DNA of 64,000 nt, taken from assembly GCF_013410215.1 (NCBI RefSeq), contig NZ_JACCFQ010000001.1, forward strand, positions 310,001 to 374,000. The letters run 5' to 3'. The notes under the pieces were generated by a model that had not been told where the DNA came from, made no database searches, and saw only the letters and a program-made list of their open reading frames with translations. The stretch's first letter is position 1. Every line of letters starts with the position of its first letter. Shown in pieces: positions 53,751 through 62,505 of this stretch. A program made the position numbers and the translations under genes. Source of the DNA: Nesterenkonia sandarakina. Lineage in GTDB: Bacteria > Actinomycetota > Actinomycetes > Actinomycetales > Micrococcaceae.

Positions 53751-55061
53751 TCATTCGGCACCGGCGCTGCGGTCGCCTGGGGCTTCCGGAGTCTGCCTGG
53801 GCTGCCGCTCGGAGGCCTCAGCGGGATGGTGCTGCACGTGCTCGGGGAGCAGACCGACCCCGACCAGGTGGGCCAGGATCCGGCGCAGCACCGGTGAGCC
53901 CAACCGCAGCAGCCGCACCGCGCCCGGGGAGAGCACCCGGTGTCCCACCGTGGCGCGAGCGATCACCCGGTGCCCGCGGCCCTGGATGGCCTGCATCAGC
54001 TTCACCGGCCGCTGCCGGCGGGTCTGCACCGCGATGAGCGAACGCTCCGTCACCGTTCCCTGCCGCAGCTGCGGGATGATCACGTTCGCCAGCGCGACTG
54101 CGTCCTGGATGGCGTAGTTCACCCCTACTCCGAACATCGGTGACATCGCATGGGCGGCGTCGCCGATCGCGATGAAGCCCGGCCGGTGCCAGCGCGGGAG
54201 CCGGTTGATCTGCACGGTGAGCAGCTTGATCTGCTCCCAGTCGGTGAGGCTGCCTGCGACCTCGGCGAGCACCGGGGCAGCCTGCACCAGCCGGGTGCGG
54301 AACGCGGCGATGCCCGCCTGCTGGATGACGGGAAAAACGCCCTTCTTCACGATCAGGCCGGACTGGTAGGTCTCACCCCGGTCGATGGTCAGCACCATGC
54401 CCGCTGAGGAGACGTAGGCCAAGGTGGCCGGCGGCGGGTCGGAGGGCTTGGGGAGGCTGAACCAGAGCACGTCGATGGGCACCCCGAACTCCGCGGGTTC
54501 CAGCCCGGCAGCCTCTCGCAGCAGCGAGGTGCGCCCGTCTGCGGCCACGGTGAGCCGGGCGCGGATCTCCTGCTCACCGCCGGATGAGCGGACCCGCAGC
54601 CCGCGGACGGCAGCCTCGCCGTCCAGCAGATCCACGGCTTGTGTGCCCATCTGCAGGTCGAAGCCTGGCATGCGCCGTGCCTCCCGGGCCAGGAAGTCCA
54701 GGAAATCCCATTGCGGGGCCAGGACCAGGAAGTCATCGGGACCGCGCAGCACGCCGAAGTCCACCAGCGTCATCCGCTGGCCCTCGACGACGGCGTCCAG
54801 GGCGGAGAGCCGGGTGACCGGCAGTGCCAGGAACCGCTCGCGCAGTCCAAGCTCGCCGAGCAGCGTGAGCGTGGAGGGATGCACGGTGTCCCCGCGAAAG
54901 TCACGGAAGAAGTCCCGGTGCTTCTCGACCACGGTCACCTCAAGTCCGGCGCGGGCCAGCAGGTAGCCCAGCACCATCCCGGCAGGTCCTCCCCCGGCGA
55001 TCACGCAGTCGCGCTCCCGTGCCGCCGTCGGGGGCCGCCGGCTCTCGAATGAGCTGCTCAT
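53751..55061 (-). CDS. FAD-dependent aromatic-ring monooxygenase-like protein
   Basis: A 436-residue flavoprotein monooxygenase of the PHBH fold. The FAD-binding Rossmann motif is CVIAGGGPAGMVLGYLLARAG (about residue 20). RGDTVHPSTLTLLGELGL, the DG motif TVAADGRTSLLREAAG (about 170) and the second FAD motif PGFIAIGDAAHAMSPMFGVG (about 295) are all intact. The C-terminus is long and Pro/Glu-rich. It would hydroxylate an aromatic or halogenated compound with NAD(P)H; relatives are often annotated as FAD-dependent oxidoreductase, and the substrate is unknown. It overlaps the M23 peptidase-like gene by 4 nt. Confidence 0.85.
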   Translation of the reverse strand: MSSSFESRRPPTAARERDCVIAGGGPAGMVLGYLLARAGLEVTVVEKHRDFFRDFRGDTVHPSTLTLLGELGLRERFLALPVTRLSALDAVVEGQRMTLVDFGVLRGPDDFLVLAPQWDFLDFLAREARRMPGFDLQMGTQAVDLLDGEAAVRGLRVRSSGGEQEIRARLTVAADGRTSLLREAAGLEPAEFGVPIDVLWFSLPKPSDPPPATLAYVSSAGMVLTIDRGETYQSGLIVKKGVFPVIQQAGIAAFRTRLVQAAPVLAEVAGSLTDWEQIKLLTVQINRLPRWHRPGFIAIGDAAHAMSPMFGVGVNYAIQDAVALANVIIPQLRQGTVTERSLIAVQTRRQRPVKLMQAIQGRGHRVIARATVGHRVLSPGAVRLLRLGSPVLRRILAHLVGVGLLPEHVQHHPAEASERQPRQTPEAPGDRSAGAE

Positions 55062-55804
55062 CTCGGCCAGTCCGGGGCAACGGTCTCATCCGCGGGGAAT
55101 CGGTCGGTCCGCTCCGGCGAGACCACGGAGTCGTTGAACGGGAGGCCGCAGCGAACCGTGGTCTCCACTTCGGCAGGCAGCCGCTCGCGAAACTCACGGA
55201 ACACGATGGGCACGCCCTGGACGCGGTGAAGCTGAAGACCATCCATGACTTGGAGGTGGATATGCGGCTGGGTGGAGTTTCCGCTGTTCCCGCACTCACC
55301 TATCAGCTGCCCTGCACTGACCGTCTCCCCGGACCGGACCCGGATCGACCCTTGCCGCAGGTGCACCACCGCGATGAAGCACCCGCTCTGCGGCTCTTCG
55401 AGGATCACATGATTACCGGCGATGGCCGCAGGTCCCTGCCGGATCCGAGCGGGCTGACCCAGCGCGTAGCGGAGCAGGCTCAGCGGCGAGCGGCGCGCCG
55501 CGTGATCGGCTTCCCCGTCATGGGCCACCCGCACGGTCCCCGCGCGCGGTGCCAGCACGCCGAGGCCGTAGCCGAAGAACAGCTCCGGCGGCTTGGTGGT
55601 CAGAGCGCTGCGCCAGCTTCTGGACGCGGCGGACCGGCCCTGGCGGTCCACGGCGATGAAGTCGATGGCGTACCGGGCCCCGAAGAGATCGGTGCCGTGA
55701 CTGGGCACCCGGTTCGCCGGGCTGTTCTGCACCGTCCATGTGCCGTGAAAGGGCAGGTGCAGTTCAAGCGGGTGCGGTGCAGAGGGCCGGTGCCGCGGTG
55801 GCAT
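55058..55804 (-). CDS. M23-family peptidase-like protein, cytoplasmic-looking
   Basis: A 248-residue LytM/M23-type fold. Recognisable blocks are SHGTDLFGARYAIDF (first zinc-ligand region, HxxxD-like spacing), CFIAVVHLRQGSIRVRSGETV (HxxxG block) and GECGNSGNSTQPHIHLQVMD with the HxH zinc/catalytic motif. No signal peptide or membrane segment is present, although M23 enzymes usually act on peptidoglycan outside the cell. The region between the first two motifs is longer than usual. TACGCT is 6 nt before the ATG, indicating a leaderless transcript. It overlaps the monooxygenase gene by 4 nt. Confidence 0.8.
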   Translation of the reverse strand: MPPRHRPSAPHPLELHLPFHGTWTVQNSPANRVPSHGTDLFGARYAIDFIAVDRQGRSAASRSWRSALTTKPPELFFGYGLGVLAPRAGTVRVAHDGEADHAARRSPLSLLRYALGQPARIRQGPAAIAGNHVILEEPQSGCFIAVVHLRQGSIRVRSGETVSAGQLIGECGNSGNSTQPHIHLQVMDGLQLHRVQGVPIVFREFRERLPAEVETTVRCGLPFNDSVVSPERTDRFPADETVAPDWPR

Positions 55805-55898
55805 AAGTCCAGCGTAGACCCGGGCCGCCCGGGAGTCTCTAGCTCCCGATCTGCACGATGCCCCTTGTCAGAGCGCTGGTCTCTGGGAGAATCAGCCC

Positions 55899-56602
55899 AT
55901 GGCTCTCCACGACTTCGTCCCAGCAGCGAACCAGGGTGGCGACCCTGCGGTGTACGAGATCGAGAATGAGGCGATCGACCCGCAGGGCACGCTCTGGGAG
56001 GCACTCCGGCGGGCTGCGGACTGGCGTCACAAGGTGCTGGTGGACCTCGGCTGCGGCTCGGGCTACTGGTTGCCGAAGTACTCCGAGTCAGAGAAGACCA
56101 TCGGGATCGAGCCCGACGAGCGGCTGCTGGAGGCGGCGCGGGCCCGGACCCGGCGGGCCCATGTCTATCACGGCTCGGCGGAACATATCCCGCTGGCTGA
56201 CTCCAGCGTCGAGTGGTCCATGCACGCTTCGCCTACTTCTTCCCCTCGGAGTCCTTCGACCCCTCAGCCGGGCTGGAGGAGGTGGCCCGAGTGCTGCGCC
56301 CTGGAGGTCGACTTGTGGTGATCGATAACGATCACGTGCTCGGGGAGTTCGCGGCGCTGCTGCGCTCCAGCGCCCCGGCTGCGGGGCAGGGCCGGGACAG
56401 CTATCCCTCCACCTGGTGGCGGGAGAAGGGCGCCAGGACCCTGGCCGTGATGAGCGGGTGGATGTTCCACCGGCGCACCGACCTTGAGCGGGTCCTGCAT
56501 CTGGAGTTCCCGGAGGAGCTCGCGCAGCAATGGCTGAGCAGCCACCCGGAGCGACTCGGTCTCTCCTACGGCTATCTGCTGCACATCTGGACCAAGCCCT
56601 GA
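55899..56602 (+). pseudogene. class I SAM methyltransferase broken by a single frameshift
   Basis: Two adjacent frames together make one complete Methyltransf_11-type protein of about 234 residues. The first frame gives MALHDFVPAANQGGDPAVYE, the SAM-binding motif VLVDLGCGSGYWLP and HGSAEHIPLADSSVEW. From 56213 the second frame continues VHARFAYFFPS, then LEEVARVLRPGGRLVVIDND and SYGYLLHIWTKP. The shift falls at GAGTGGTCC (56211-56219); one extra G (GAGGTGGTC) would restore SVEVVHARFAYFF, the family consensus. Either a real one-base deletion or a sequencing error. GAGAAT lies 6 nt before the ATG, so the promoter looks intact. Confidence 0.85.
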
Positions 56603-56767
56603 GCGTCGGACGGGCGCGGAGCACGCGCGGAGCCGGTGCCGGAGGGCGAGCCGAGATTCGCTCATGCTGCCGCATGTCACAATTCGCAGGGGGAGCGTTT
56701 CGACCCAGCTGCGCACGCTATCTTTCAGAGCAGGGCACCACGCCCCTCACTTCTGAAAGGTCCCACG

Positions 56768-56998
56768 TTGACTCAATACCGCGTAGCTCTGACCCTGGAA
56801 CGCTCTCTGGATGAGCAGGAGATCCAGAACCTTCGTGAGCAGCGCGGCGAGCCGATCTCGGACTACGAGATGGATGGCGACAACGTGGTCCTGGCGGTCC
56901 TCAATGCCGCAGACTCGCTGACCGCCCGTGACACCGCCGAGGCGCTGGTCTCACGCGCCACCGGGGTCGGGATCCAGTCGGCGCAGCTGATTCCCTGA
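56768..56998 (+). CDS. small conserved-looking hypothetical protein
   Basis: A 76-residue acidic protein, MTQYRVALTLERSLDEQEIQ at the N-terminus and EALVSRATGVGIQSAQLIP at the C-terminus, with an alpha/beta pattern of a small single domain. I start it at the TTG at 56768, which has GAAAGG 8 nt upstream; the open frame extends 132 bases further with no start signal. Function is unknown. Confidence 0.65.
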   Translation: MTQYRVALTLERSLDEQEIQNLREQRGEPISDYEMDGDNVVLAVLNAADSLTARDTAEALVSRATGVGIQSAQLIP

Positions 56999-57075
56999 TC
57001 ACCCCAGCACCCCAGCACCTCGTCACCTCAGCACCTCAGTGCCTGAGAAACTCAGCACCTCAGACCTTCAGCGCC

Positions 57076-57489
57076 TCAGCGCCGTCGCGCGGAGGGGCTC
57101 GGGACCTGGTGGATCAGCCCCAGCGTGAACAGGGTGACCGCCGCGCAGAGGTGCAGCAGCAGACCCATCAGCGGCACCAGCCCCGGTCCGATGCTCTCAG
57201 TGGGCATGGCGCGCACCAGGACCTCGCCACCGAGGAACAACGCCGCCGCCAGCACCGCCACCGCGCCCAGCAGCAGGTGCAGGGTCCGGGCCGGCGCGGC
57301 GCGGTGCAGCGCGTAGAGCGTGCAGCCCGCTGCGGCCAGTGACCCGGTCCCGGCGGCGAGGCTGAACTGGCTCAGGCTGATGACACCGGAGACGACCAGC
57401 GCGAAGGCCACTGGCGGCAGGAGGTTCAACAGCGCCGCGGCCAGAAGCGCTCCACGGGACCGACGCCGCGCCGTCGTCCTCCGGCTCAC
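57076..57489 (-). CDS. hypothetical four-helix membrane protein
   Basis: A 137-residue membrane protein: basic N-terminus (MSRRTTARRRSRG), four hydrophobic segments (LLAAALLNLLPPVAFALVVSG, LAAGTGSLAAAGCTLYAL, LLLGAVAVLAAALFLGG, LVPLMGLLLHLCAAVTLFTLGL) and a short basic tail. It begins 2 nt after the DUF368 gene stop and is probably its operon partner. No family recognised. Confidence 0.6.
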   Translation of the reverse strand: MSRRTTARRRSRGALLAAALLNLLPPVAFALVVSGVISLSQFSLAAGTGSLAAAGCTLYALHRAAPARTLHLLLGAVAVLAAALFLGGEVLVRAMPTESIGPGLVPLMGLLLHLCAAVTLFTLGLIHQVPSPSARRR

Positions 57490-57491
57490 GC

Positions 57492-58349
57492 TCAGCGCGC
57501 CTGGCGCTGGGACAGCCGGTAGTCCAGGAGCACCAGCACCAGCACGACGGCGAACCCTGCGGCTCCCAGCCCCAGGGCCAGTCCGAGGTTCTCACCTGGG
57601 CCCAGCAGTCCCCTGGCTTCGTCCTGCCAGGGCCACAGCGTGCGCAGCGCCCCGACCATGACCCCGGCGAGCACGATCATGGTGATCCGGTGCCGGTGAT
57701 CGAGCAGCCACTTCAGGCCCTTGACGATGCAGATCATGCCCAGCGCCAGGCCCAGCGCGAAGATGCTCAGGTAGCCGAGGTCGAGGTCGGCAGCGGCGCG
57801 CAGGGTCGGTTCATAGAGCCCGAAGGTCAGCAGCAGGAAGGACCCGGAGAGTCCGGGCAGCAGCAGCGCCGACACGGCGATGGCGGCCGCGGGCAGGATC
57901 ACGTACCAGGTGGGCTCCACGGACGTGGCGGGCAGCGAGACCAGCCAGAAGGTCAGGGCTGCGGCGAGGATCCCGGCGAACAGATGTGAGACCTTCAACG
58001 GCCCGGATCGGTCGAACCAGGCCATCTGCAGCGGCACGAAGATCGAGGCCAGCACCATCCCGAAGAAGGTCGCGCGGGTGAGCTCGGGATAGGTCTCCAC
58101 CGCCGTGGCCATGGGGCCCGCCACGGTGAACACGGCGATCACCATGCCGATCATGACCGGGATGATGATCTTCCACTCGGCCTGGCGCAGGTGGTGCATG
58201 AAGCCCGCCCGACGGTCCGGACCGGTGATCAGCGCCTTGCCGGCGGAGACCACGTGGGAGGCTGAATCGATCAGCTGCCGGTAGATCCCGACCACCAGCG
58301 CCACGGTGCCGCCGGAGACTCCGGGCACGGTCTCCACCGTGCCGATCAT
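57492..58349 (-). CDS. DUF368 membrane protein, N-terminus uncertain
   Basis: A 285-residue polytopic protein of the DUF368 family, which is linked in recent work to undecaprenyl-phosphate lipid-carrier translocation. The N-terminal family motif GTVETVPGVSGGTVALVVGIY and the repeat LPGLSGSFLLLTFGLY are both present, with about eight membrane helices. The ATG at 58349 has no Shine-Dalgarno or -10. The coding pattern continues upstream in the same frame for about 60 codons (to a TGA at 58527-58529) without ATG, GTG or TTG, including FPKLITQESIIAAESSASP. The true start may be a CTG or be obscured by a sequence error. Confidence 0.8.
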   Translation of the reverse strand: MIGTVETVPGVSGGTVALVVGIYRQLIDSASHVVSAGKALITGPDRRAGFMHHLRQAEWKIIIPVMIGMVIAVFTVAGPMATAVETYPELTRATFFGMVLASIFVPLQMAWFDRSGPLKVSHLFAGILAAALTFWLVSLPATSVEPTWYVILPAAAIAVSALLLPGLSGSFLLLTFGLYEPTLRAAADLDLGYLSIFALGLALGMICIVKGLKWLLDHRHRITMIVLAGVMVGALRTLWPWQDEARGLLGPGENLGLALGLGAAGFAVVLVLVLLDYRLSQRQAR

Positions 58350-58557
58350 CGCGCCGCGGATCAGGTTCCCCGGCAGCGAGGTGCGGCGAGCTGGCGGCGG
58401 GGTGTGGGGCGTATCCCGGGGCGCCGCGGGCGCGACGTCGCCCTGCGGACCGGCCGGTGAGGCGGAAGACTCGGCAGCGATGATGGACTCCTGGGTGATG
58501 AGTTTCGGGAAGCGGACGCGGTGACCTCATCTGGGCCCCACGACGTCGGACATTATC

Positions 58558-59835
58558 TCATCGGGCGCGGACCGCTCCCAGCGTCTCTGGGTCCACGGCC
58601 TGGAAGCGCACCTCGGCCCCTGCTGGCAGCTGTGCCGCCAGGGAGAGGTCCTCGCGCACCACCACGCCGAGCACGGGCTCGGTGCTGGTCACCGGGTGTT
58701 CGGCGAGCGCCACCGAGGGCTGCCCGGACTCCGTGACGCAGATCGCTCCCCGCAGCAGCGGTTCCGCCGGCAGCGGCTCGGGCTGGGTTCGTCTGATCGG
58801 GTCATCGCCCTCCAGCACCAGAGCTGACCTGCCGGAGCCGGCCATGACCTCCCAGGGCTGACCTTCGAGCCGGGCGAGACCCGCGGCCCCGGCGCGTCGG
58901 GTGCCGAAGTAGTCCACCCGGGGCCCGGGCACGTAGCGCAGCACGGTGGCCTCCCCCGGCACCGGCAGCGGCGTCGGCGCCACCGAGGCGATGCCCACCA
59001 AGCGAGACGCCGCGCCGGCAAGCTGGAATCGATCGTCAACCTGCACCGGGGCCGGGCCGATCTTTGCACCCGTGTCCGTGGAGGCGCTGCCCAGCACCGC
59101 CGGGACCTCGAGTCCGCCGGAGATCCCGAGGTAGCTGTAGACCCCGCGCTGCGGCGGCCCGATGTGCAGCACCTCTCCGGGGAAGACCCAGAATGGCGCG
59201 CGCCCTGGCACGCTGCGGGTCCGTTCGGTGAGCTGGGCCACCTCGGTGCCGCCGCGGGAGACCGGGGCCGCCTCCTGCGTGGTGATCTCCAGTGGCACCT
59301 CCGCGCCGGTCACCGCGAGGATCGAGGTCTGGCACAGACGCAGTCTGAACGCGCCGGAGCAGATCTCGAACACGGCGGCGGAGTCGTCATTGCCGATCAG
59401 TCGGTTCGCCTGCCGCGCGGCGGAGAAGTCGGCTGGTCCGGCGCGGCCCACACCCTGGGCGCCGAAGCCGAACCGGCCCGGGTCCTGAACCAGGACCACC
59501 CCAGGGATCTCCTCGGCGATCAGTGGCAGCACCTGCACCACGGCCTCACGCTCCTGCGGTCGCAGTCCCGCGGCATAGGACCGCGGGACACTGGGCTTCG
59601 AGGGTTCTGTGCCGCTGCGGCGGCGCAGCTTGAGCCGCTTGGCCGGCTTCAGCGCCGCCTGGGCGTCCCGGCGCCGACGGAAGTCCACCAGAACGGTCTT
59701 CTCCCCCGGGATCAGATCGAGCTGCCCGGTGAAGGGCTGCTCGCTCAGATGCGTCATCAGGCTGGGGCCGTCCTTCGCCGCGATGACCTCGATGAGGAGG
59801 GCCCGCTGCCCCACTTCCCGGACGCTGTGAATCAT
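58558..59835 (-). CDS. fused, shortened KipI-KipA (PxpB-PxpC) 5-oxoprolinase-like protein
   Basis: A 425-residue protein. Residues about 1-65 resemble only the N-terminal half of PxpB/KipI (VREVGQRALLIEV...DLIPGEKTVLVDF); the cyclophilin-like C-terminal half with its catalytic motif is absent. A basic linker is followed by a nearly complete PxpC/KipA domain (about 105-425) with VLVQDPGRFGFGAQGVGRAGPAD, NRLIGNDDSAAVFEI, GVYSYLGISGGLEVP and VLRYVPGPRVDYFG. PxpB and PxpC with PxpA form ATP-dependent 5-oxoprolinase. The ATG at 59835 has CACGCT 6 nt upstream and GGGGGA adjacent; the longer frame upstream lacks start signals. No pxpA is in the window. Confidence 0.8.
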   Translation of the reverse strand: MIHSVREVGQRALLIEVIAAKDGPSLMTHLSEQPFTGQLDLIPGEKTVLVDFRRRRDAQAALKPAKRLKLRRRSGTEPSKPSVPRSYAAGLRPQEREAVVQVLPLIAEEIPGVVLVQDPGRFGFGAQGVGRAGPADFSAARQANRLIGNDDSAAVFEICSGAFRLRLCQTSILAVTGAEVPLEITTQEAAPVSRGGTEVAQLTERTRSVPGRAPFWVFPGEVLHIGPPQRGVYSYLGISGGLEVPAVLGSASTDTGAKIGPAPVQVDDRFQLAGAASRLVGIASVAPTPLPVPGEATVLRYVPGPRVDYFGTRRAGAAGLARLEGQPWEVMAGSGRSALVLEGDDPIRRTQPEPLPAEPLLRGAICVTESGQPSVALAEHPVTSTEPVLGVVVREDLSLAAQLPAGAEVRFQAVDPETLGAVRAR

Positions 59836-59939
59836 TCCCCCAGCGTGCCATACCCCGGCGGACACACCGGGATTCCGAGGAGGGGCGAGAACTGGGCGCC
59901 GGCAGTCGTTTCCCCTGCGAACCATGAAACAATCAGGCT

Positions 59940-61220
59940 GTGATCCCACCCAAGAAGTCCGCAGCTGCCCCGAAGGAGCCGCTCTTCACCCGGGACTTCC
60001 TGTTGGCGATCCTGATCAATCTCTTCCTGGCCATCGTGTTCTTCGTCCTGGTCACCGGCCTGGCGGTCTATGCCGCAGAGGAGTTCTCCGCCGGAGAGAC
60101 CGCTGCGGGGTTCGCCGCCTCGGCCTTCGTGGTGGGCGCGCTGGCCGCCCGGATCTTCGCCGGGAAGTACGTGAACTTCTTAGGCAGACGGCGCACCGTG
60201 CTGGCCTGCCTGGTGGTCTATGTCCTGGCGGGCCTGGCCTATCTGGTGGTGGACAGCTACGAGATGCTCATCGCGCTGCGCGCGGTGCACGGGATCTCCT
60301 TCGGCTTCGGACAGACCGCGCTGAACGCCGGAGTCTTCGCGATGATCCCGCATACCCGCCGCGGCGAGGGTGCCGGGTACTACCTGCTGGCGAACTCGCT
60401 GCCCCCGGCCATCGGGCCGCTGGCCGCGATCCAGCTGACCCAGCGCTATGACTTCTGGGCGATGTTCGTCGCGGTCACCATCGTCTCGGTGATCGCGCTG
60501 ATCTTCTCGCTGTTCCTGCGCCTGCCCGAGGACAAGCCCTGGCGCATGAGCCTGCGTGAGAAGCTGACCCTGCGCCCCCGCGACATCATCGAGCCGCGCG
60601 CGTTCAAGATCTCGCTGGTCGCGATGCTGCTGGGCATCGGCTTCGCATCGGTGATGACCTTCCTCAACGGCTACGCCCGCAGCCTGGACATGGTCGACGC
60701 AGCCTCGATCTTCTTCGTGATCTACGCCGGCGCCGTGCTGGTCTCCAGGCTCTTCATGGGCAAGATCCAAGACCGCTTCGGGGACAACGCGGCGGTGTAC
60801 CCGGCGGTGATCTTCTACATCATCGCCATGGGACTGCTCGCCTGGGCCCCGAACCAGACGGTGCTGCTCACCGCCGGGGTGCTGGCCGGCTTCGGCTTCG
60901 GCTCGCTGCTGCCGGTGCTCCAGGCGATCATCGCCTCGGACCTGCCGGCACATCGCACCAGCATCGGGATCTCGACCTTCTTCATCATGCTCGACGCCGG
61001 CTTCGGCTTCTCCCCGCTGCTGCTGGGCCCACTGGTCAGCTTCGCGGACTACCGCTTCATGTACGCGATGTGCGCCGGCGTCGTCGTGGTCTCCCTGGTG
61101 CTCTACTGGCTGGTCCATGGCCGACACGACGTGCACCAGGGCGTGGCGCGACGGATCCCACGCTGCGGCACCCGGGGCAAGGACGACGGCGGCGCCGGGT
61201 CCAGTGCGCAGGCCGGCTGA
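59940..61220 (+). CDS. MFS transporter
   Basis: A 426-residue, twelve-helix major facilitator protein starting with GTG (MIPPKKSAAAPKEPLFTRDFLLAILINLFLAI; the first helix follows). Features are the A-motif-like ARIFAGKYVNFLGRRRTVLA and its second copy SRLFMGKIQDRFGDNAAVYP, with ALRAVHGISFGFGQTALNAG between. Resembles the YfcJ/YhhS-type efflux-associated carriers; substrate unknown. It diverges from the fused KipI-KipA gene by 104 nt. The C-terminal 30 residues are hydrophilic. Confidence 0.88.
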   Translation: MIPPKKSAAAPKEPLFTRDFLLAILINLFLAIVFFVLVTGLAVYAAEEFSAGETAAGFAASAFVVGALAARIFAGKYVNFLGRRRTVLACLVVYVLAGLAYLVVDSYEMLIALRAVHGISFGFGQTALNAGVFAMIPHTRRGEGAGYYLLANSLPPAIGPLAAIQLTQRYDFWAMFVAVTIVSVIALIFSLFLRLPEDKPWRMSLREKLTLRPRDIIEPRAFKISLVAMLLGIGFASVMTFLNGYARSLDMVDAASIFFVIYAGAVLVSRLFMGKIQDRFGDNAAVYPAVIFYIIAMGLLAWAPNQTVLLTAGVLAGFGFGSLLPVLQAIIASDLPAHRTSIGISTFFIMLDAGFGFSPLLLGPLVSFADYRFMYAMCAGVVVVSLVLYWLVHGRHDVHQGVARRIPRCGTRGKDDGGAGSSAQAG

Positions 61221-61267
61221 CGCCGAGGGGCCCAGTGCCTGCTCGGCGCTCGATGAGCGGTCGCCGC

Positions 61268-61311
61268 GCACATAGGCGGGGCGACGCATCTGCGCCGCCC
61301 CGCCTATGTGC
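61268..61311. terminator. strong bidirectional hairpin between MFS and SDR genes
   Basis: A perfect 16-bp stem, GCACATAGGCGGGGCG with CGCCCCGCCTATGTGC, and 12-nt loop lies between convergent genes. On the plus strand A-rich sequence follows, so this is an intrinsic-type hairpin without a T-run. Confidence 0.7.
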
Positions 61312-61341
61312 ATCAAAAAGCTGCTCCGGTCTCAGTGACCA

Positions 61342-62283
61342 CTACGGCGTGGGTGTGCCGCCGTTGGCGTTGAGCGTCTCACCGCTGACGTAGCTGGACT
61401 CCGGGGAGGCCAGGAACACGAAGGCCGGCGCCATCTCCACCGGCTGCCCGGGACGACCCAGCGGGGTGTCGTGGCCGAACTCGGGCAGCTTCTCCTTCGG
61501 CTGACCATCGCTGGGCTGGATGACCGTCCAGACCGGGCCCGGCGCCACGGCGTTGACCCGGATGCCCCGGGGGCCCAGCTGCTGGGCCAGACCCTTGGTG
61601 AAGTTGTTGATCGCGGCCTTGGTGGCCGCGTAGTCCAGCAGCATCGGGTTGGGCTGGTAGGCCTGGACCGAGGTGGAGTTCACGATGGTCGAACCCGGGC
61701 CCATATGCTTCAGCGCGGCGCGGCTGAGCGTGTACATCGACTTGATGTTGATCTGGAAGGCCTCATCGACCTGCTCGTCGGTGAGCTCCTCCAGGGAGTC
61801 GTTGACGATCTGCTTGCCGGCGTTGTTGACCAGGATGTCCAGTCCACCCAGGCCCTCGGCGGCGGCGTCCGCCAGGCCCTCGCGGTAGTCCTTGTCCATC
61901 AGGTCACCGGGCAGCGCGACCGCGGTGCGTCCGGCGGCTTCGATCGCGGCGATGACGCGCTCGGCGTCCTTGCCCTCGGCGGGAAGGTAGGCGATGGCCA
62001 CATCGGCACCCTCACGGGCGAAGGCGACGGCAGTGGCCGCGCCGATCCCTGAGTCACCGCCGGTCACCAGAGCCTTCCGGCCCTGCAGGCGACCCAGTCC
62101 GCGGTAGGAGTCCAGCCCGATGTCCGGCGTCGGCTCGGCGTCCACCTCCAGGCCCGGCTCGGCCTGATCCTGCTTCGGCGGGGAGATCTTGCTGTGCCGG
62201 GTGGTGGGATCGTCGAAGGCCAGCTGGGTGCCCTGCAGCTCGCTGATGGCGGGGAAGGATGTCTGGGTTGATTCGGTGCTCAT
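61342..62283 (-). CDS. SDR oxidoreductase (YhdF/glucose-ribitol dehydrogenase-like)
   Basis: A 313-residue classical-type SDR with the extended N-terminus seen in general-stress SDRs (TTRHSKISPPKQDQAEPG). Cofactor loop KALVTGGDSGIGAATAVAFA (about residue 72), LVNNAGKQ, the catalytic Ser in IVNSTSVQAYQPNP and the Tyr/Lys pair in LLDYAATKAAINNFTKG are complete. The end, YVSGETLNANGGTPTP, is the usual SDR close. TACAGT lies 7 nt before the ATG. In Bacillus, related proteins are induced by salt, heat and ethanol stress. The real substrate is unknown. Confidence 0.9.
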   Translation of the reverse strand: MSTESTQTSFPAISELQGTQLAFDDPTTRHSKISPPKQDQAEPGLEVDAEPTPDIGLDSYRGLGRLQGRKALVTGGDSGIGAATAVAFAREGADVAIAYLPAEGKDAERVIAAIEAAGRTAVALPGDLMDKDYREGLADAAAEGLGGLDILVNNAGKQIVNDSLEELTDEQVDEAFQINIKSMYTLSRAALKHMGPGSTIVNSTSVQAYQPNPMLLDYAATKAAINNFTKGLAQQLGPRGIRVNAVAPGPVWTVIQPSDGQPKEKLPEFGHDTPLGRPGQPVEMAPAFVFLASPESSYVSGETLNANGGTPTP

Positions 62284-62400
62284 GCCTTCGACTGTATGGC
62301 CGCAGCCAGAATACCCGCAAGGACCGTCTCACGACAATGCCCATGAGGTTTCCCACACCGGTCTCGGGAATGAACCGCAGCGTCCAGCACCGCAGGTGGC

Positions 62401-62449
62401 GCCCAGCCCCCTCGGTGGGACCGGTGGTGCCCAGCCCCCTCGGTGGGAC
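62401..62449. repeat. two 21-bp direct repeats
   Basis: GCCCAGCCCCCTCGGTGGGAC occurs at 62401-62421 and again at 62429-62449 in the gap between the SDR start and the end of the hydro-lyase gene. Each copy contains the small palindrome CCCCCTCGGTGGG. Confidence 0.9.
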
Positions 62450-62505
62450 GCGTGGCGCCCGGCAGGCCCGCGCCACAAGCGCGCTGATGTCTGGTGGCCC
62501 GAGGC

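Noticed and set aside
56999-57075. Short CAGCACCTC-type repeats
   Set aside because: Irregular spacing and sequence, no spacers or leader, too short for CRISPR; simple low-complexity intergenic sequence, similar to 47752-47784.
57811-58530. Frame overlapping DUF368 in another register starting at ATG 58530
   Set aside because: Arg/His/Pro-rich shadow composition; DUF368 motifs lie in the other frame, although its ATG may mark the lost start region.
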